Positions 24,873 through 33,197 of a stretch of 63,247 nt of DNA are shown one piece after another. The position numbers and the translations under genes are program-made. The first letter of the stretch is position 1, and the number at the start of each line of letters is the position of its first letter. The notes beneath the pieces are model-generated. The model did not search any database and was not told the origin of the DNA. It saw only the letters and a program-made list of their open reading frames with translations. Source of the DNA: Microbispora rosea. GTDB taxonomy: Bacteria; Actinomycetota; Actinomycetes; Streptosporangiales; Streptosporangiaceae. The stretch spans positions 1-63,247 of the forward strand of contig NZ_FTNI01000040.1 in the NCBI RefSeq assembly GCF_900156315.1, in the 5' to 3' direction.

Positions 24873-26042
24873 GTGGACCGTCACGCGTGGAAGCCGTTCC
24901 TCCAGCGTTGGAGCGAGGAGTGGCGCATCGCCCATCCCGGCGAGGAGCCGGACGGCGATCCCTGGCTCGGGTGCCCGCCCGCCACCGAGGACGAGGTGCA
25001 GGCGCTGGAGGCGCGACTGGGATGCGTGCTGCCCCCGTCATTCCGGGAGTTCCTGCTGGTCACCAACGGCTGGCGGCACGCCGGCAACTTCGTCTGGAGC
25101 CTGCGCGGCACCGAGGAGATCGGCTGGCTGACCGACCTGGAGCCGATGTGGGCCGAAACCTGGGTCGACCGGGAGGTGAAGTACGAGGACCCGGCGGCGG
25201 CACGATCGTTGCTGATCTCCCTGCGGGCGGACGCCGGTGTCGTCTACCTCGATCCTGGCGACGTCGACGAGCGCGGTGAATGGGCGGCCTACGACGTGTT
25301 CTCGTGGAGAGCGAGGGGCCCCGAACGGCACGACTCGTTCCACGAGAAGATGTACCACTTCTACGCCGGATTCCACGCCCTCGACCGCCCCCGCTGCGAG
25401 ACCCAGCGTGAGTGGGACGCCACGGTCGAGGACGCCCGGCTGGCGAGCCTGCGCGGCGAGGTGGACCGCCCGCTGGCCGTGTTCGCGCAGGCGGCGCGCT
25501 TCGGCCGCGACCGCGCCTCGTTCCTGCTCTTCCAGATGCGGACGCTGTTGAGGAGCGAGGACGGCGGCCTGTTCTATCCGCGGCCCACGAAGAGCGACGA
25601 CACCGGATCGTGGACCCTCGACGAGGACCTGTTCGCCACGCAGGTCCTTCCACTGCTGTCCGCCGCTCGTCAGCAGGCCCGCCGGTTCGGCTCCGATTCG
25701 ATGCCCCGCTCGCGACAAGACCGCGGATCACAGCGGGTCAAATACCAGTTCCCAGGCGACGGCCGGACGCAGCGGGTCGAGAGGCCCCTCGGCCGTCATC
25801 AAGCACGGCGGGAGGAGCCGGCGTTCCGGGTCTGCTTCGGCGATCCGGAGTTCGACGCGGCCGCGCATGCCGCTCTCGACGCCGGTGAAGACGCCTGGCC
25901 GCGCCTGCTCGACGCCCTCGTCCACTGGCGGCCACTGCATGAGGACCACATCGCGCCCATCGCCCTGCTCGCGGACCCCCGGGCCGCGCGGCTGATCACG
26001 CCAGAACGGGGACGCGAACTCCTGGCCACGAGTCGGGGCTGA
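24873..26042 (+). CDS. SMI1/KNR4 (SUKH) domain protein
   Basis: A 389-residue cytoplasmic protein starting at GTG 24873 after AGGAG. Residues about 36-160 form a SUKH domain (PATEDEVQALEARLGCVLPPSFREFLLVTNGW, then the GWLTDLEPMW and YLDPGDVDERGEWAAYDV blocks). The C-terminal half is a region seen in larger SUKH proteins (FRVCFGDPEFDAAAHAALD; WRPLHEDHIAPIALLADP). SUKH proteins are often immunity factors to contact-dependent toxins, but no toxin gene is next to it, so that role is unproven. Confidence 0.8.
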   Translation: MDRHAWKPFLQRWSEEWRIAHPGEEPDGDPWLGCPPATEDEVQALEARLGCVLPPSFREFLLVTNGWRHAGNFVWSLRGTEEIGWLTDLEPMWAETWVDREVKYEDPAAARSLLISLRADAGVVYLDPGDVDERGEWAAYDVFSWRARGPERHDSFHEKMYHFYAGFHALDRPRCETQREWDATVEDARLASLRGEVDRPLAVFAQAARFGRDRASFLLFQMRTLLRSEDGGLFYPRPTKSDDTGSWTLDEDLFATQVLPLLSAARQQARRFGSDSMPRSRQDRGSQRVKYQFPGDGRTQRVERPLGRHQARREEPAFRVCFGDPEFDAAAHAALDAGEDAWPRLLDALVHWRPLHEDHIAPIALLADPRAARLITPERGRELLATSRG

Positions 26043-26117
26043 CCGCAGGTCGGTTCGCCGCCTACCGGTCGACGGCCTGACACATGCGACGCGATCGCGG
26101 TGATCTCGCCGGTGGGG

Positions 26118-27110
26118 TCATTTGACGCGGGAGAGGCCGGCGACCCGGCGGCCCAGCAGGGCCAGCAGACAGGTCATGACCACGCCGACGGCCGCCAGGC
26201 CGGCGCGGTCGGCCGCCGTGTCGGTGTTGGAGATCAGGCCGAAGGCGGTGTGCGCGATCAGGGCGCCGGAGGCCAGGGCGAGGCTGTGCCGGTCCGTCCA
26301 CAGGCCGCCGGTCGTCCAGCGGCGCAGGAGCCACGCGACGGCGACCGCCAGAACGGCGGCGGCCGCCATGGGCACGATCACCCACCCGCCGTGGGTGAAC
26401 GCGGGCTGGGTCGCGCCGCCGAAGGGGAACAGCAACGCCAGGTATCCGAAGGCGGCCACGGCGCCGAACACTCCGGCCGTCGCAGGCGTGGGCGGGCTGA
26501 CCGAAGGCCTGCCCGGGCGGAGCTTCAACCGCAGCCCCACCCCCGCCAGCAGGACCACGGCGGCCGCACAGCCCGCGAGGACCGCCGGTGGCGCCTCGTA
26601 CCCGGGGTCGATGGACGTCACCACCGTCACCCGCAGCAGCAGCGCGCCGAGGACGAAGACCGTCCCGGCCAGCCAGGTGCCGAGTCTGCCCAGGTAGGGC
26701 CGGTCACGCAGGGACGGGACGATCAGGTCGGTCAGGAGGATCGGGATCGCGGCGCTGAAGACCGCGTGGTAGGGGATCTGCAGCTCGGCGTAGGCGCTGT
26801 TGAGGCCCAGGACCCGGGGCGCCCATCCGGCGGCGCCGTAGATCGTGGGGCTGCTCAGCGCCTGCAGCGCCAGGCCCTCCTCGACGATGCCGTAGGCCGC
26901 CCCGAGCAGCAGCACCCCGGTCCAGCCCGTCCCGGCCCGCCGCACCAGCTCGCGCACCAGGACGACGCCCGCGCCGTATATCGGGATCCACAGCAGCAGG
27001 AGCCAGGCCATCCGCAGCGGCGGGTTGCCGAGGGTGAACTCGGCCACGAGCGCTGTGATCACCGCGAGGAGCAGTGCGGCCAGCCGGCCGCGCGTCTTGT
27101 TCGAGGTCAT
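26118..27110 (-). CDS. Polytopic membrane protein, possible output of the adjacent two-component system
   Basis: A 330-residue protein from ATG 27110, with about nine hydrophobic helices. A YGIVEEGLALQALSSP segment has the EE of CPBP-like proteases but not the full EExxxR motif, so no enzymatic activity is assigned. It is divergent from a histidine kinase-response regulator pair beginning 132 bp away, a layout typical of a regulated transport or membrane-stress target. I do not recognise the family with confidence. Confidence 0.7.
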   Translation of the reverse strand: MTSNKTRGRLAALLLAVITALVAEFTLGNPPLRMAWLLLLWIPIYGAGVVLVRELVRRAGTGWTGVLLLGAAYGIVEEGLALQALSSPTIYGAAGWAPRVLGLNSAYAELQIPYHAVFSAAIPILLTDLIVPSLRDRPYLGRLGTWLAGTVFVLGALLLRVTVVTSIDPGYEAPPAVLAGCAAAVVLLAGVGLRLKLRPGRPSVSPPTPATAGVFGAVAAFGYLALLFPFGGATQPAFTHGGWVIVPMAAAAVLAVAVAWLLRRWTTGGLWTDRHSLALASGALIAHTAFGLISNTDTAADRAGLAAVGVVMTCLLALLGRRVAGLSRVK

Positions 27111-27228
27111 GGGCCCAGCGTCTTCCGCGCGCCCCACGCGCGTCTGCCGCCCCGGGTCCTGGCCGTGGCAACCCAGGTGACAACCCGGCGTCGACTTTGG
27201 TTGCTGCCGTCTGTCGCCCCGCCGTCAC

Positions 27229-27245
27229 TACGCTGGGCGTCCGTG
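27229..27245 (+). promoter_or_regulatory. -10 element suggesting a leaderless kinase transcript
   Basis: TACGCT (27229-27234) lies 8 bases before the GTG at 27243, and no ribosome site is present between them. Transcription would start at or next to the GTG. Leaderless mRNAs are common in actinobacteria. No clear -35 is seen. Confidence 0.45.
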
Positions 27246-28364
27246 ACGGCAGACGTACGGCCGGGCCCGGCCAGGACGCGGCGGGACCGGGCGATCCGAG
27301 TGGGGGGCGTCGTCTGCGCGCTGGTCGCGGCGGGGGTCGTCGTGCAAGCCGATCTCGACGGGGCTTCCGGCTGGCTGGTCGCGGACGTGGCCGGCGGTGC
27401 GGCGGCGTGCGGGGCGTTGTGGCTGTCGCGCCGGTGGCCGGCCACCATGGCGCTCGTGGCCGTGGCGCTGGCGGTGCCCGCGGCCTCGGCGTCGGTCGCG
27501 GCCGGCATCGCCACGCTGATGACCGCTCTGTATCGCCGCTCGGCCGTCGCGATCGGAGTCGGCGCGGCGTGGGTGGCCGCGACGCTGGCCCGGTTCTGGC
27601 TGCGGCCGCCGGGGCTTGCGCCTTATCCGGTGTGGGCGCTGGTCGCGGTGCTGTTCGGGGTGGCGCTGACCGGATGGGGGATGCTGGCGCGGGCCCGCCG
27701 TCAACTGGTGCTGTCGCTGGCGGAGCGGGTCCGCAGGGCCGAGGAGGAGCAACGGCGACGCGTCGAGCAGGCCCGCCACGCCGAACGCCTGGCCATCGCC
27801 CGCGACATGCACGACGTGCTGGCGCACCGGCTGTCGCTGCTGGCGCTGCATGCCGGGGCGCTGGAGTTCAACGCGCGGGCCGACCCCGAGGAGGTGGTCG
27901 AGGCGGCCGCGGTGGTGCGCTCCAGCGCGCACCAGGCGTTGCAGGAGCTGCGCCAGGTCATCTCGGTGCTCCGCGAGGCGCCCGTCCTGGCCGAGCTGGA
28001 CCTGCATGCTCTGGTCGAGGAGGTACGGCGGGCGGGCATGGAGGTGGACATGCACGACGGCGGCGTGCGCCTGCCCGGCCTGCCGGGCCTGACGGCGCGG
28101 GCGGCCTACCGGATCGTCCAGGAAGGGCTCACCAACGCCAGGAAGCACGCGCCCGGCCGGCCCGTGACTGTGCGCCTCGACGGCGGGCCGGAGCGGGGGC
28201 TCGCCATCGAGGTGCGCAATGCCGTGGTGCACGCTCCCCGGGGCGAGGGCGCCGGCCTGGCCGGGATGCGGGAGCGGGCCGAGCTGGCGGGCGGCCGCGT
28301 GGAGCAGGCCGGGATTGAGGAAGGCGAGTTCCGCCTGGCGGTCTGGCTACCATGGCCGGTGTGA
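27243..28364 (+). CDS. Sensor histidine kinase (HisKA_3, DesK-like)
   Basis: A 373-residue kinase. GTG 27243 is taken as start because coding character begins there. About five transmembrane helices (residues 20-150) lead into a dimerisation helix with phospho-acceptor His190 (ARDMHDVLAHR). The ATPase domain has VQEGLTNARKHAP and GAGLAGMRERAEL. It is co-transcribed with the response regulator (overlap at 28361) and divergent from a membrane protein gene. The signal is unknown and no extracellular sensor domain is present. Confidence 0.92.
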   Translation: MTADVRPGPARTRRDRAIRVGGVVCALVAAGVVVQADLDGASGWLVADVAGGAAACGALWLSRRWPATMALVAVALAVPAASASVAAGIATLMTALYRRSAVAIGVGAAWVAATLARFWLRPPGLAPYPVWALVAVLFGVALTGWGMLARARRQLVLSLAERVRRAEEEQRRRVEQARHAERLAIARDMHDVLAHRLSLLALHAGALEFNARADPEEVVEAAAVVRSSAHQALQELRQVISVLREAPVLAELDLHALVEEVRRAGMEVDMHDGGVRLPGLPGLTARAAYRIVQEGLTNARKHAPGRPVTVRLDGGPERGLAIEVRNAVVHAPRGEGAGLAGMRERAELAGGRVEQAGIEEGEFRLAVWLPWPV

Positions 28365-29014
28365 GCGTCATACGCGTGCTGGTCGTGGACGACGACCCGC
28401 TCGTCAGGGCAGGCCTGACGCTGATGCTCAAGGGCGCCGACGAGCTCGTCGTGGTGGGCGGCGTGGCCGACGGCGCCGACGTCGGAGCCGCGGTCGACGC
28501 GTACGCGCCCGATGTGGTGCTCATGGACATCCGGATGCCGGGCCTGGACGGGATCGACGCCACCCGGCTGCTTCGGCGGCGACCCGACCCTCCCCACGTC
28601 ATCATGCTCACCACGTTCGACGCCGACGAGCACGTCTTCGGCGCGCTGCGCGCCGGGGCCAGCGGGTTCCTGCTCAAGGACACCCCGCCGGAGGGCATCG
28701 TGGACGCGGTCCTCCGGGTCGCCGCGGGCGAGCCGATCCTGTCACCCGGCGTGACCCGGCGCCTGATCGCCCACCTGGCGCCCGAGGCGCAGGACCGCCG
28801 CCGCGACGACGCGCGCAGGCTGCTGTCCAGGCTCAGCGACCGCGAGCGCGAGGTCGCCGCCGCGGTCGGCCGGGGCGGCTCGAACGCGGACATCGCGGCC
28901 GAGCTCCACATGAGCGTCGGCACGGTCAAGAGCTACATCTCCCGCATCCTCACGAAGACCAACCTGGACAATCGCGTCCAACTCGCCCTCCTCGCCCACG
29001 ACAATCCGCTCTAG
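28361..29014 (+). CDS. NarL/LuxR-family response regulator
   Basis: A 217-residue regulator. GTG 28361 overlaps the kinase stop as GTGA; ATG 28352, three codons earlier, is the alternative. The receiver domain has the DDD acidic cluster (10-12), phospho-acceptor Asp56 (VVLMDIRMP) and FLLKDTPP. The C-terminal LuxR HTH is LSDREREVAAAVGRGGSNAD with MSVGTVKSYISRIL. It is the partner of the preceding kinase; the likely target is the divergent membrane protein at 26118. Confidence 0.93.
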   Translation: MSVIRVLVVDDDPLVRAGLTLMLKGADELVVVGGVADGADVGAAVDAYAPDVVLMDIRMPGLDGIDATRLLRRRPDPPHVIMLTTFDADEHVFGALRAGASGFLLKDTPPEGIVDAVLRVAAGEPILSPGVTRRLIAHLAPEAQDRRRDDARRLLSRLSDREREVAAAVGRGGSNADIAAELHMSVGTVKSYISRILTKTNLDNRVQLALLAHDNPL

Positions 29015-29497
29015 CCGGGCCCGTTCCTCGCACGCGATCGACCTTCGGTGGGAAGTTCCCAGAGCGGCGGCCGTTCACTGGACGAGGACGGGCACGAGCA
29101 CAGCGGAGGGCAGGCGGCGCGGGGCTCCCGAGTCGCCCGCCGCGCCGTTCAGATGTCGGCGCCGAAGTCGCCTGGCAGGGCGTAAGGGCGTGCGGGCGTC
29201 GAGCCAGACCGCCGACGACGACTTCACAGCCCTCGATCAATGGTTCCGAGCCTTGTAGATCACCAATTCGCGCAGACAGTTGTCCTGGTCCGGCCCTGTG
29301 AGTGGTGGCCGGTCAGCTGGCGAAGCCGAAGACGGCGACCCCATCGTTCACCCCGGTCTTCGAGCCTCACCCCTGAACGAAGCAGCAGGTCATCGATACC
29401 TGGGACGCATCGCCTGATACCCGGGTCATCATTGGTCCTCCATGATCCCGGTGGTGAACTCGAAGTGTTCGAAACGGGTCAAACAGCAGGAGTTCAC
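29015..29497. other. Intergenic region without a convincing gene
   Basis: About 480 bases between the response regulator and an SDR. Open frames are short and lack coding character. The only structured element is the 13-bp palindrome at 29460-29472 near the SDR start. Confidence 0.55.
29460..29472. promoter_or_regulatory. Palindrome TCGAA-GTG-TTCGA before the SDR gene
   Basis: A perfect inverted repeat with a 3-bp spacer ends 25 bp before ATG 29498, overlapping the likely promoter or leader. It may bind the convergent LysR-type regulator or another repressor. Confidence 0.5.
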
Positions 29498-30274
29498 ATG
29501 GGACAGCTCGCCGGCAGGGTCGCGGTCGTCACCGGCGGCAGCGCGGGGATCGGGCTCGCCACGGCACAACGCTTCGCCGAGGAGGGCGCACTCGTCTATG
29601 TCACCGGCCGCAGACAGGGGGAACTGGACGCCGCGGTCGCCGAGATCGGCCACGGCGCGGTCGGCGTGCGGAGCGACGTCACCGACCCCGAAGACGTGGA
29701 CCGGCTGTACGCCAAGGTGTCCGAGGACGGCCACCGGATAGACGCCGTGGTGGCCAACGTCGGGTTCGGCGAGTTCGTCGGTTTGGCGAACGTCACCGGC
29801 GAACACATGGACAAGATCCTCGACGTCAACGTGAAGGGCACGGTCTACACGGTGCAGAAGGCGCTGCCGTTGCTCAACGACGGCGCCTCCATTGTGCTGG
29901 TCACCTCGATGGCCTCCACCAGTGGTCAGAAGGGGCTGAGCGTCTACTCCGCGTCCAAGGCCGCTGTCCGGTCCTTCGCCCGTTCCTGGGCCAACGAGCT
30001 GAGCGGGCGCGGCATCCGGGTCAACGCGCTGGCCCCCGGCGCCACCGATACACCCGCGATGGACGCCACCCTCGCCGCCTCCGGCTTGGACGCCGCGGCG
30101 CGGGAGAAGTGGCGGGCGGATCACGCGGCACCGATCCCGCTGGGCCGCTTGTCCCGGCCCGAGGAGCAGGCCGCGGCCGTGTTCTTCCTCGCCTCTCCGG
30201 CGAGCAGCTACATCACGGGCGTCGAGCTCGCCGCCGATGGAGGCGCGACCCAGCTCGGTTTCGGACTCGTCTAG
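29498..30274 (+). CDS. SDR-family oxidoreductase
   Basis: A 258-residue short-chain dehydrogenase. ATG 29498 is preceded by CAGGAG; an upstream extension to 29240 lacks coding character. Motifs: TGGSAGIGLA (Rossmann), a VANVG variant of NAG, catalytic Ser in VTSMAST and YSASK with catalytic Tyr and Lys, and the terminal VELAADGG. The enzyme resembles glucose/3-oxoacyl-ACP type SDRs. It is convergent and overlaps by 4 bp with a LysR regulator, which may control it. Confidence 0.88.
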   Translation: MGQLAGRVAVVTGGSAGIGLATAQRFAEEGALVYVTGRRQGELDAAVAEIGHGAVGVRSDVTDPEDVDRLYAKVSEDGHRIDAVVANVGFGEFVGLANVTGEHMDKILDVNVKGTVYTVQKALPLLNDGASIVLVTSMASTSGQKGLSVYSASKAAVRSFARSWANELSGRGIRVNALAPGATDTPAMDATLAASGLDAAAREKWRADHAAPIPLGRLSRPEEQAAAVFFLASPASSYITGVELAADGGATQLGFGLV

Positions 30275-31089
30275 AAGGCGCGGTCCAGCGCGGCGCGGCC
30301 CGCGACGACCGCCTGCGCGGTCCGGACGAACAGCGGCCCGGCCGTGTTCCGGCCGTCGTCCGGCCACGCCAGCACCAGCCGGGTCGCCGGGACGTCAGGG
30401 ACGGGCACCGCCACGACGCTGTCGCCGATCCGGTTGGTGACACTCGCCCCGACGACCACGATCAACCGGCCGAAGGAGACCAGATCGACGATCTTGTCGA
30501 GGGGGTCCGGCGGGGGGAACTCGAGGTAGGCGTCCTCCCGGGTCAGCTCGGCAAGGGTCACCGCGGACCGCTTGGCCAGGCGATGGTCGGGCGGCAGCAG
30601 CACGACCGAGGACTCCTCGGCCAGATCCGCGGTCGCCATCTCCCCAAGGTCACCGCGACTGCACATCAACGCGACGTCTGCGGCGCCGTTGCGCAGCGCA
30701 CCCAGCTGGTCGTGGGTGAAAACCACATCGACCGGCACCGCGCCGGGTAGTCGCTCGTACGCCCGCACCACCTCGGCGAGCAACCCGGGCCCGGTCCCCG
30801 GCCTGGTGGTGACGACCAGTCGCTGCTGCTGGGCGGCACGCCGGGTCCGCCGCACGGCCGTGTCCATCGCGTCGAGGACCCGGCGGCACTCGGCCAAGAA
30901 GACGCCGCCCGCGTCGGTAAGATCGACGCGGCGGCTGGTCCGCTCGAACAGCCGTACTCCGAGCCGCCGTTCGAGCCGGCCGATGGTCCGCGACAGCGGC
31001 GGTTGTGCGATGCCGAGCCGCTCGGCCGCCCGCCCGAAGTGCAGTTCCTCGGCGACAGCGACGAAGTACTCCACCTCGCGCGTCTCCAT
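30271..31089 (-). CDS. LysR-family transcriptional regulator
   Basis: A 272-residue protein. ATG 31089 (METREVEYF) is preferred; GTG 31098 is three codons earlier. The HTH (residues 1-60) is VEYFVAVAEELHFGRAAERLGIAQPPLSRTIGRLE in pattern, followed by a LysR effector domain with VVTTRPG, LPPDHRLAKR and RLVLAWPDD. It is convergent with the SDR at 29498 rather than divergent, the usual LysR layout, so the target is less certain. Confidence 0.88.
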   Translation of the reverse strand: METREVEYFVAVAEELHFGRAAERLGIAQPPLSRTIGRLERRLGVRLFERTSRRVDLTDAGGVFLAECRRVLDAMDTAVRRTRRAAQQQRLVVTTRPGTGPGLLAEVVRAYERLPGAVPVDVVFTHDQLGALRNGAADVALMCSRGDLGEMATADLAEESSVVLLPPDHRLAKRSAVTLAELTREDAYLEFPPPDPLDKIVDLVSFGRLIVVVGASVTNRIGDSVVAVPVPDVPATRLVLAWPDDGRNTAGPLFVRTAQAVVAGRAALDRAF

Positions 31090-31098
31090 CCGGTCCAC

Positions 31099-31491
31099 GC
31101 CGCTCAGGGTAACAACCGAGCACCACCACCCCCTGACCTGCTCGGTGACCCCGCAAGCGTGTCAACAAGATCCGGAGATTAGCCGAAGGTCGTCGGCGGA
31201 GTGGCGGCGTCGACCACAGCCGACGCCGCCGGGCCCGCCCGGCGGCGACCTCGGTGTTGGCGTAATCGAGGACGTGCTCCGCGAGCGTCACGCAGACAGC
31301 TCTCGTCGTCATGCGATAACCACGATGATTCCGGGCCGGTCATCTTTCCGCCTCGCTCCACTCCGTCAGGATCGACCCCATGCGACTGGTGCTCGGGACA
31401 CCTGGTTTGTTGGACGGCGTCTCCACTGTGATGCACTCGGTCCGTGCTCGGGAGCCGGACATCTGACGCACCCTGGACGCCGGCGTCCTGC
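31099..31491. other. Intergenic or degenerate stretch
   Basis: No complete gene. On the minus strand, short frames (TLAEHVLDYANTEVAAGRAR; SHDDESCLRDARG) look weakly coding but are not connected and lack ribosome sites. On the plus strand a fragment, LVLGTPGLLDGVSTVMHSVR, also looks coding-like. This is probably decayed sequence. Confidence 0.4.
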
Positions 31492-31815
31492 TCATCCTGA
31501 CCGAGGACGACGGCGTAGCCGGAGTCCGGCGCAGGCGGCGAGGGTGATGACAAGGCCGGTGAGCACGTCCATCCGCCCATCCGTCCCGGCCTCGCCGCCG
31601 CCTCCGGTCGCAGCCCCGCCTACTGGCGTCGCGTCCACCTCCTGCTCCGCTGTGAACTCCTGGTCGTCCGCTGTGAACTCCTGGTCAAGGTCGTCTTCGT
31701 CCGCTGCGGCGGTCACGGTGGTCGTGACGGTCCGGGTCGGCTTCGGGCTGGGGTGCTGCCATCCGGGGTCGGCGCTGAGTCGATTGATCCACCCGGCTTG
31801 CTCGGTCAGCCACGT
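31492..31815 (-). pseudogene. Orphan C-terminal tail resembling a surface-anchored protein
   Basis: The minus frame ending in TGA near 31492 reads, from about 31815, a Thr/Asp/Glu-rich stalk with a duplicated QEFTA element, then PVGGAATGGGGEAGTDG, a hydrophobic segment (VLTGLVITLAACAGL) and a basic RLRRRPRS end. This is the layout of small actinobacterial surface proteins with a membrane tail. No start codon lies in frame before the sequence runs under the YnfA gene, so the 5' part seems lost. Confidence 0.4.
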
Positions 31816-32138
31816 GGGGCGTACATGATGATCAGCACGCCGGCCAGGCAGACGAGCGCGCCGATGACGTCCCAGCGGTCGGGCCGGAACCCGTCGACGA
31901 GCATGCCCCAGGCCAGGGAGCCGGCGACGAAGACGCCGCCGTAGGCCGCCAGGATGCGGCCGAAGTTCGCGTCCGGCTGGAACGTGGCGACCAGCCCGTA
32001 CAGGCCCAGCGCGATCACGCCGCCGCCGATCCACAGCAGGCCACGCTGCTCGCGTACGCCTTGCCAGACCAGCCATGCTCCGCCGATCTCGGCGAAGGCG
32101 GCCAGGACGAAAAGCAGCAGGGAGCGGATGACCGTCAT
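31806..32138 (-). CDS. YnfA (UPF0060) family small membrane protein
   Basis: A 110-residue protein with four membrane helices over its whole length. The family pattern is clear: LFVLAAFAEIGGAWLVWQG, ALGLYGLVATFQPDANFGR, AAYGGVFVAGSLAWGM and GFRPDRWDVIGA. The family resembles small multidrug/cation exporters in fold, but its biochemical role is unproven. It lies in a run of minus-strand genes with a MerR regulator and metal-handling proteins, suggesting a link to cation or metal tolerance. Confidence 0.92.
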   Translation of the reverse strand: MTVIRSLLLFVLAAFAEIGGAWLVWQGVREQRGLLWIGGGVIALGLYGLVATFQPDANFGRILAAYGGVFVAGSLAWGMLVDGFRPDRWDVIGALVCLAGVLIIMYAPRG

Positions 32139-32240
32139 GGCCGGTAGTACAGCGCATGGCAGCGGTCGATGCGTCTCCGGGTCGCCCTCCGCGCCGCGGC
32201 TCGGGCGCTCAGCGATGGTGCGGGTGGGTGCTCACGACGG

Positions 32241-32687
32241 TCAGTCCTCTTCCGGGGCGCGGAAGGTGGCCAGGTCGGCGTACGGCAGCGGGCAGTCGGG
32301 ACAGGTGCAGTTCGTCAGGCTGTCGCAGCCTGCGGTGACCACCCGGGTGAGCGCGGTGCGGATGGTGGTGAGGTCGGCGATGCGCGCGTCCACCTCGGCG
32401 ATCTTGGCTTGGGCGCGGGCGCGCAGGTCGCGGGAGGGGTGACCGCGCCGGCCGGTGTCGATCAGCTCGGCGACCTCGTCCAGGGTGAAGCCGAGCCGCT
32501 GGGCGGCCTTGATGACGGTCAGCAGGGTGACGGTCTCGGGAGGGTAGGCGCGGTGCCCGCCGGGACTGCGCGCCGGTTCGGCGATCAGCCCGCGACGCTC
32601 GTAGTAGCGCAATGTCTGCGGGTTGACGCCGGCCTGCCTGGCCACCTGCCCGCTGCGCAGGTAGGAGCCGTCGAGATCCCGCCTCAC
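32241..32687 (-). CDS. MerR-family heavy-metal-responsive regulator
   Basis: A 148-residue regulator starting at GTG 32687, overlapping the stop of the preceding gene (GTGA). The N-terminal MerR HTH is RSGQVARQAGVNPQTLRYYERRGLI, followed by PGGHRAYP and the long dimerisation helix. The C-terminal loop CDSLTNCTCPDCPLP supplies four Cys, more than classical MerR, and probably forms a thiolate metal site. It is co-transcribed with the CCSFF protein at 32684. The likely ligand is a soft metal such as Hg, Pb, Cd or Zn. Confidence 0.88.
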   Translation of the reverse strand: MRRDLDGSYLRSGQVARQAGVNPQTLRYYERRGLIAEPARSPGGHRAYPPETVTLLTVIKAAQRLGFTLDEVAELIDTGRRGHPSRDLRARAQAKIAEVDARIADLTTIRTALTRVVTAGCDSLTNCTCPDCPLPYADLATFRAPEED

Positions 32688-33085
32688 GCCGATCCTCCCG
32701 ATGCGGCGGACTCCGGCGCGGTGGGCTCCGATGCGGCAGGCCCCGATGCGGCCGACACGGCGCGTGCCTGGAGCGCGTCCAGCACCTCGATGTGCTCCGG
32801 CGGCACCGCCACCTCCAGTGCCAGGCCCCCGTCGGCGACGGTCAGGGTGAAGGTGAAGAAGGAGCAGCAGCCGTTCTCCCGCGCGGCCAGTTCGGCCGCC
32901 CGGGCCGCGTGCTCCGGGCTGAAGGCGAGCTCCAGCCGCAGCCGCTCACGCCCGGGGCGCCGCACCGCCCGGACCGCCTCCGCGAACAAGGCGTCGAACT
33001 CGGCCACCCGCAGCGGCCGCTCCGCGGTGGGCAGGGTGCACGCCGAGGGAGCCCATCCCCGGTCAAGGGCGATGTCCTGGGTCAT
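32684..33085 (-). CDS. MerR-linked protein with ENGCCSFF motif, function unknown
   Basis: A 133-residue protein. ATG 33085 is taken because coding character begins there. The central LELAFSPEHAARAAELAARENGCCSFFTFTL pattern (vicinal Cys in a helix-strand turn) followed by VPPEHIEVLDAL is one I have seen beside MerR genes in actinobacteria, never with a defined role. The paired Cys could bind a soft metal. The C-terminal ~25 residues are an Ala/Ser/Pro repeat tail. It is first in a two-gene operon with MerR, controlled by the element at 33094-33124. Confidence 0.7.
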   Translation of the reverse strand: MTQDIALDRGWAPSACTLPTAERPLRVAEFDALFAEAVRAVRRPGRERLRLELAFSPEHAARAAELAARENGCCSFFTFTLTVADGGLALEVAVPPEHIEVLDALQARAVSAASGPAASEPTAPESAASGGSA

Positions 33086-33093
33086 GCCTCTGA

Positions 33094-33124
33094 CGGTAAG
33101 CCTGTACCTGGGTATCGGTTGCAA
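33094..33124 (-). promoter_or_regulatory. MerR-type promoter with 19-bp spacer
   Basis: On the minus strand a -35 TTGCAA (33119-33124) and a weak -10-like TTACCG (33094-33099) are 19 bp apart, with the dyad TACC-CA-GGTA (33105-33114) between them. An over-long spacer with a central dyad is the hallmark of MerR-activated promoters. Confidence 0.55.
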
Positions 33125-33197
33125 CCCCTTGGGCGTGGTCTCCTCGCGCCGTGGACCGTGTGGGCGGCATGTACGCGGGATGGCATCGGGCCGCCGA

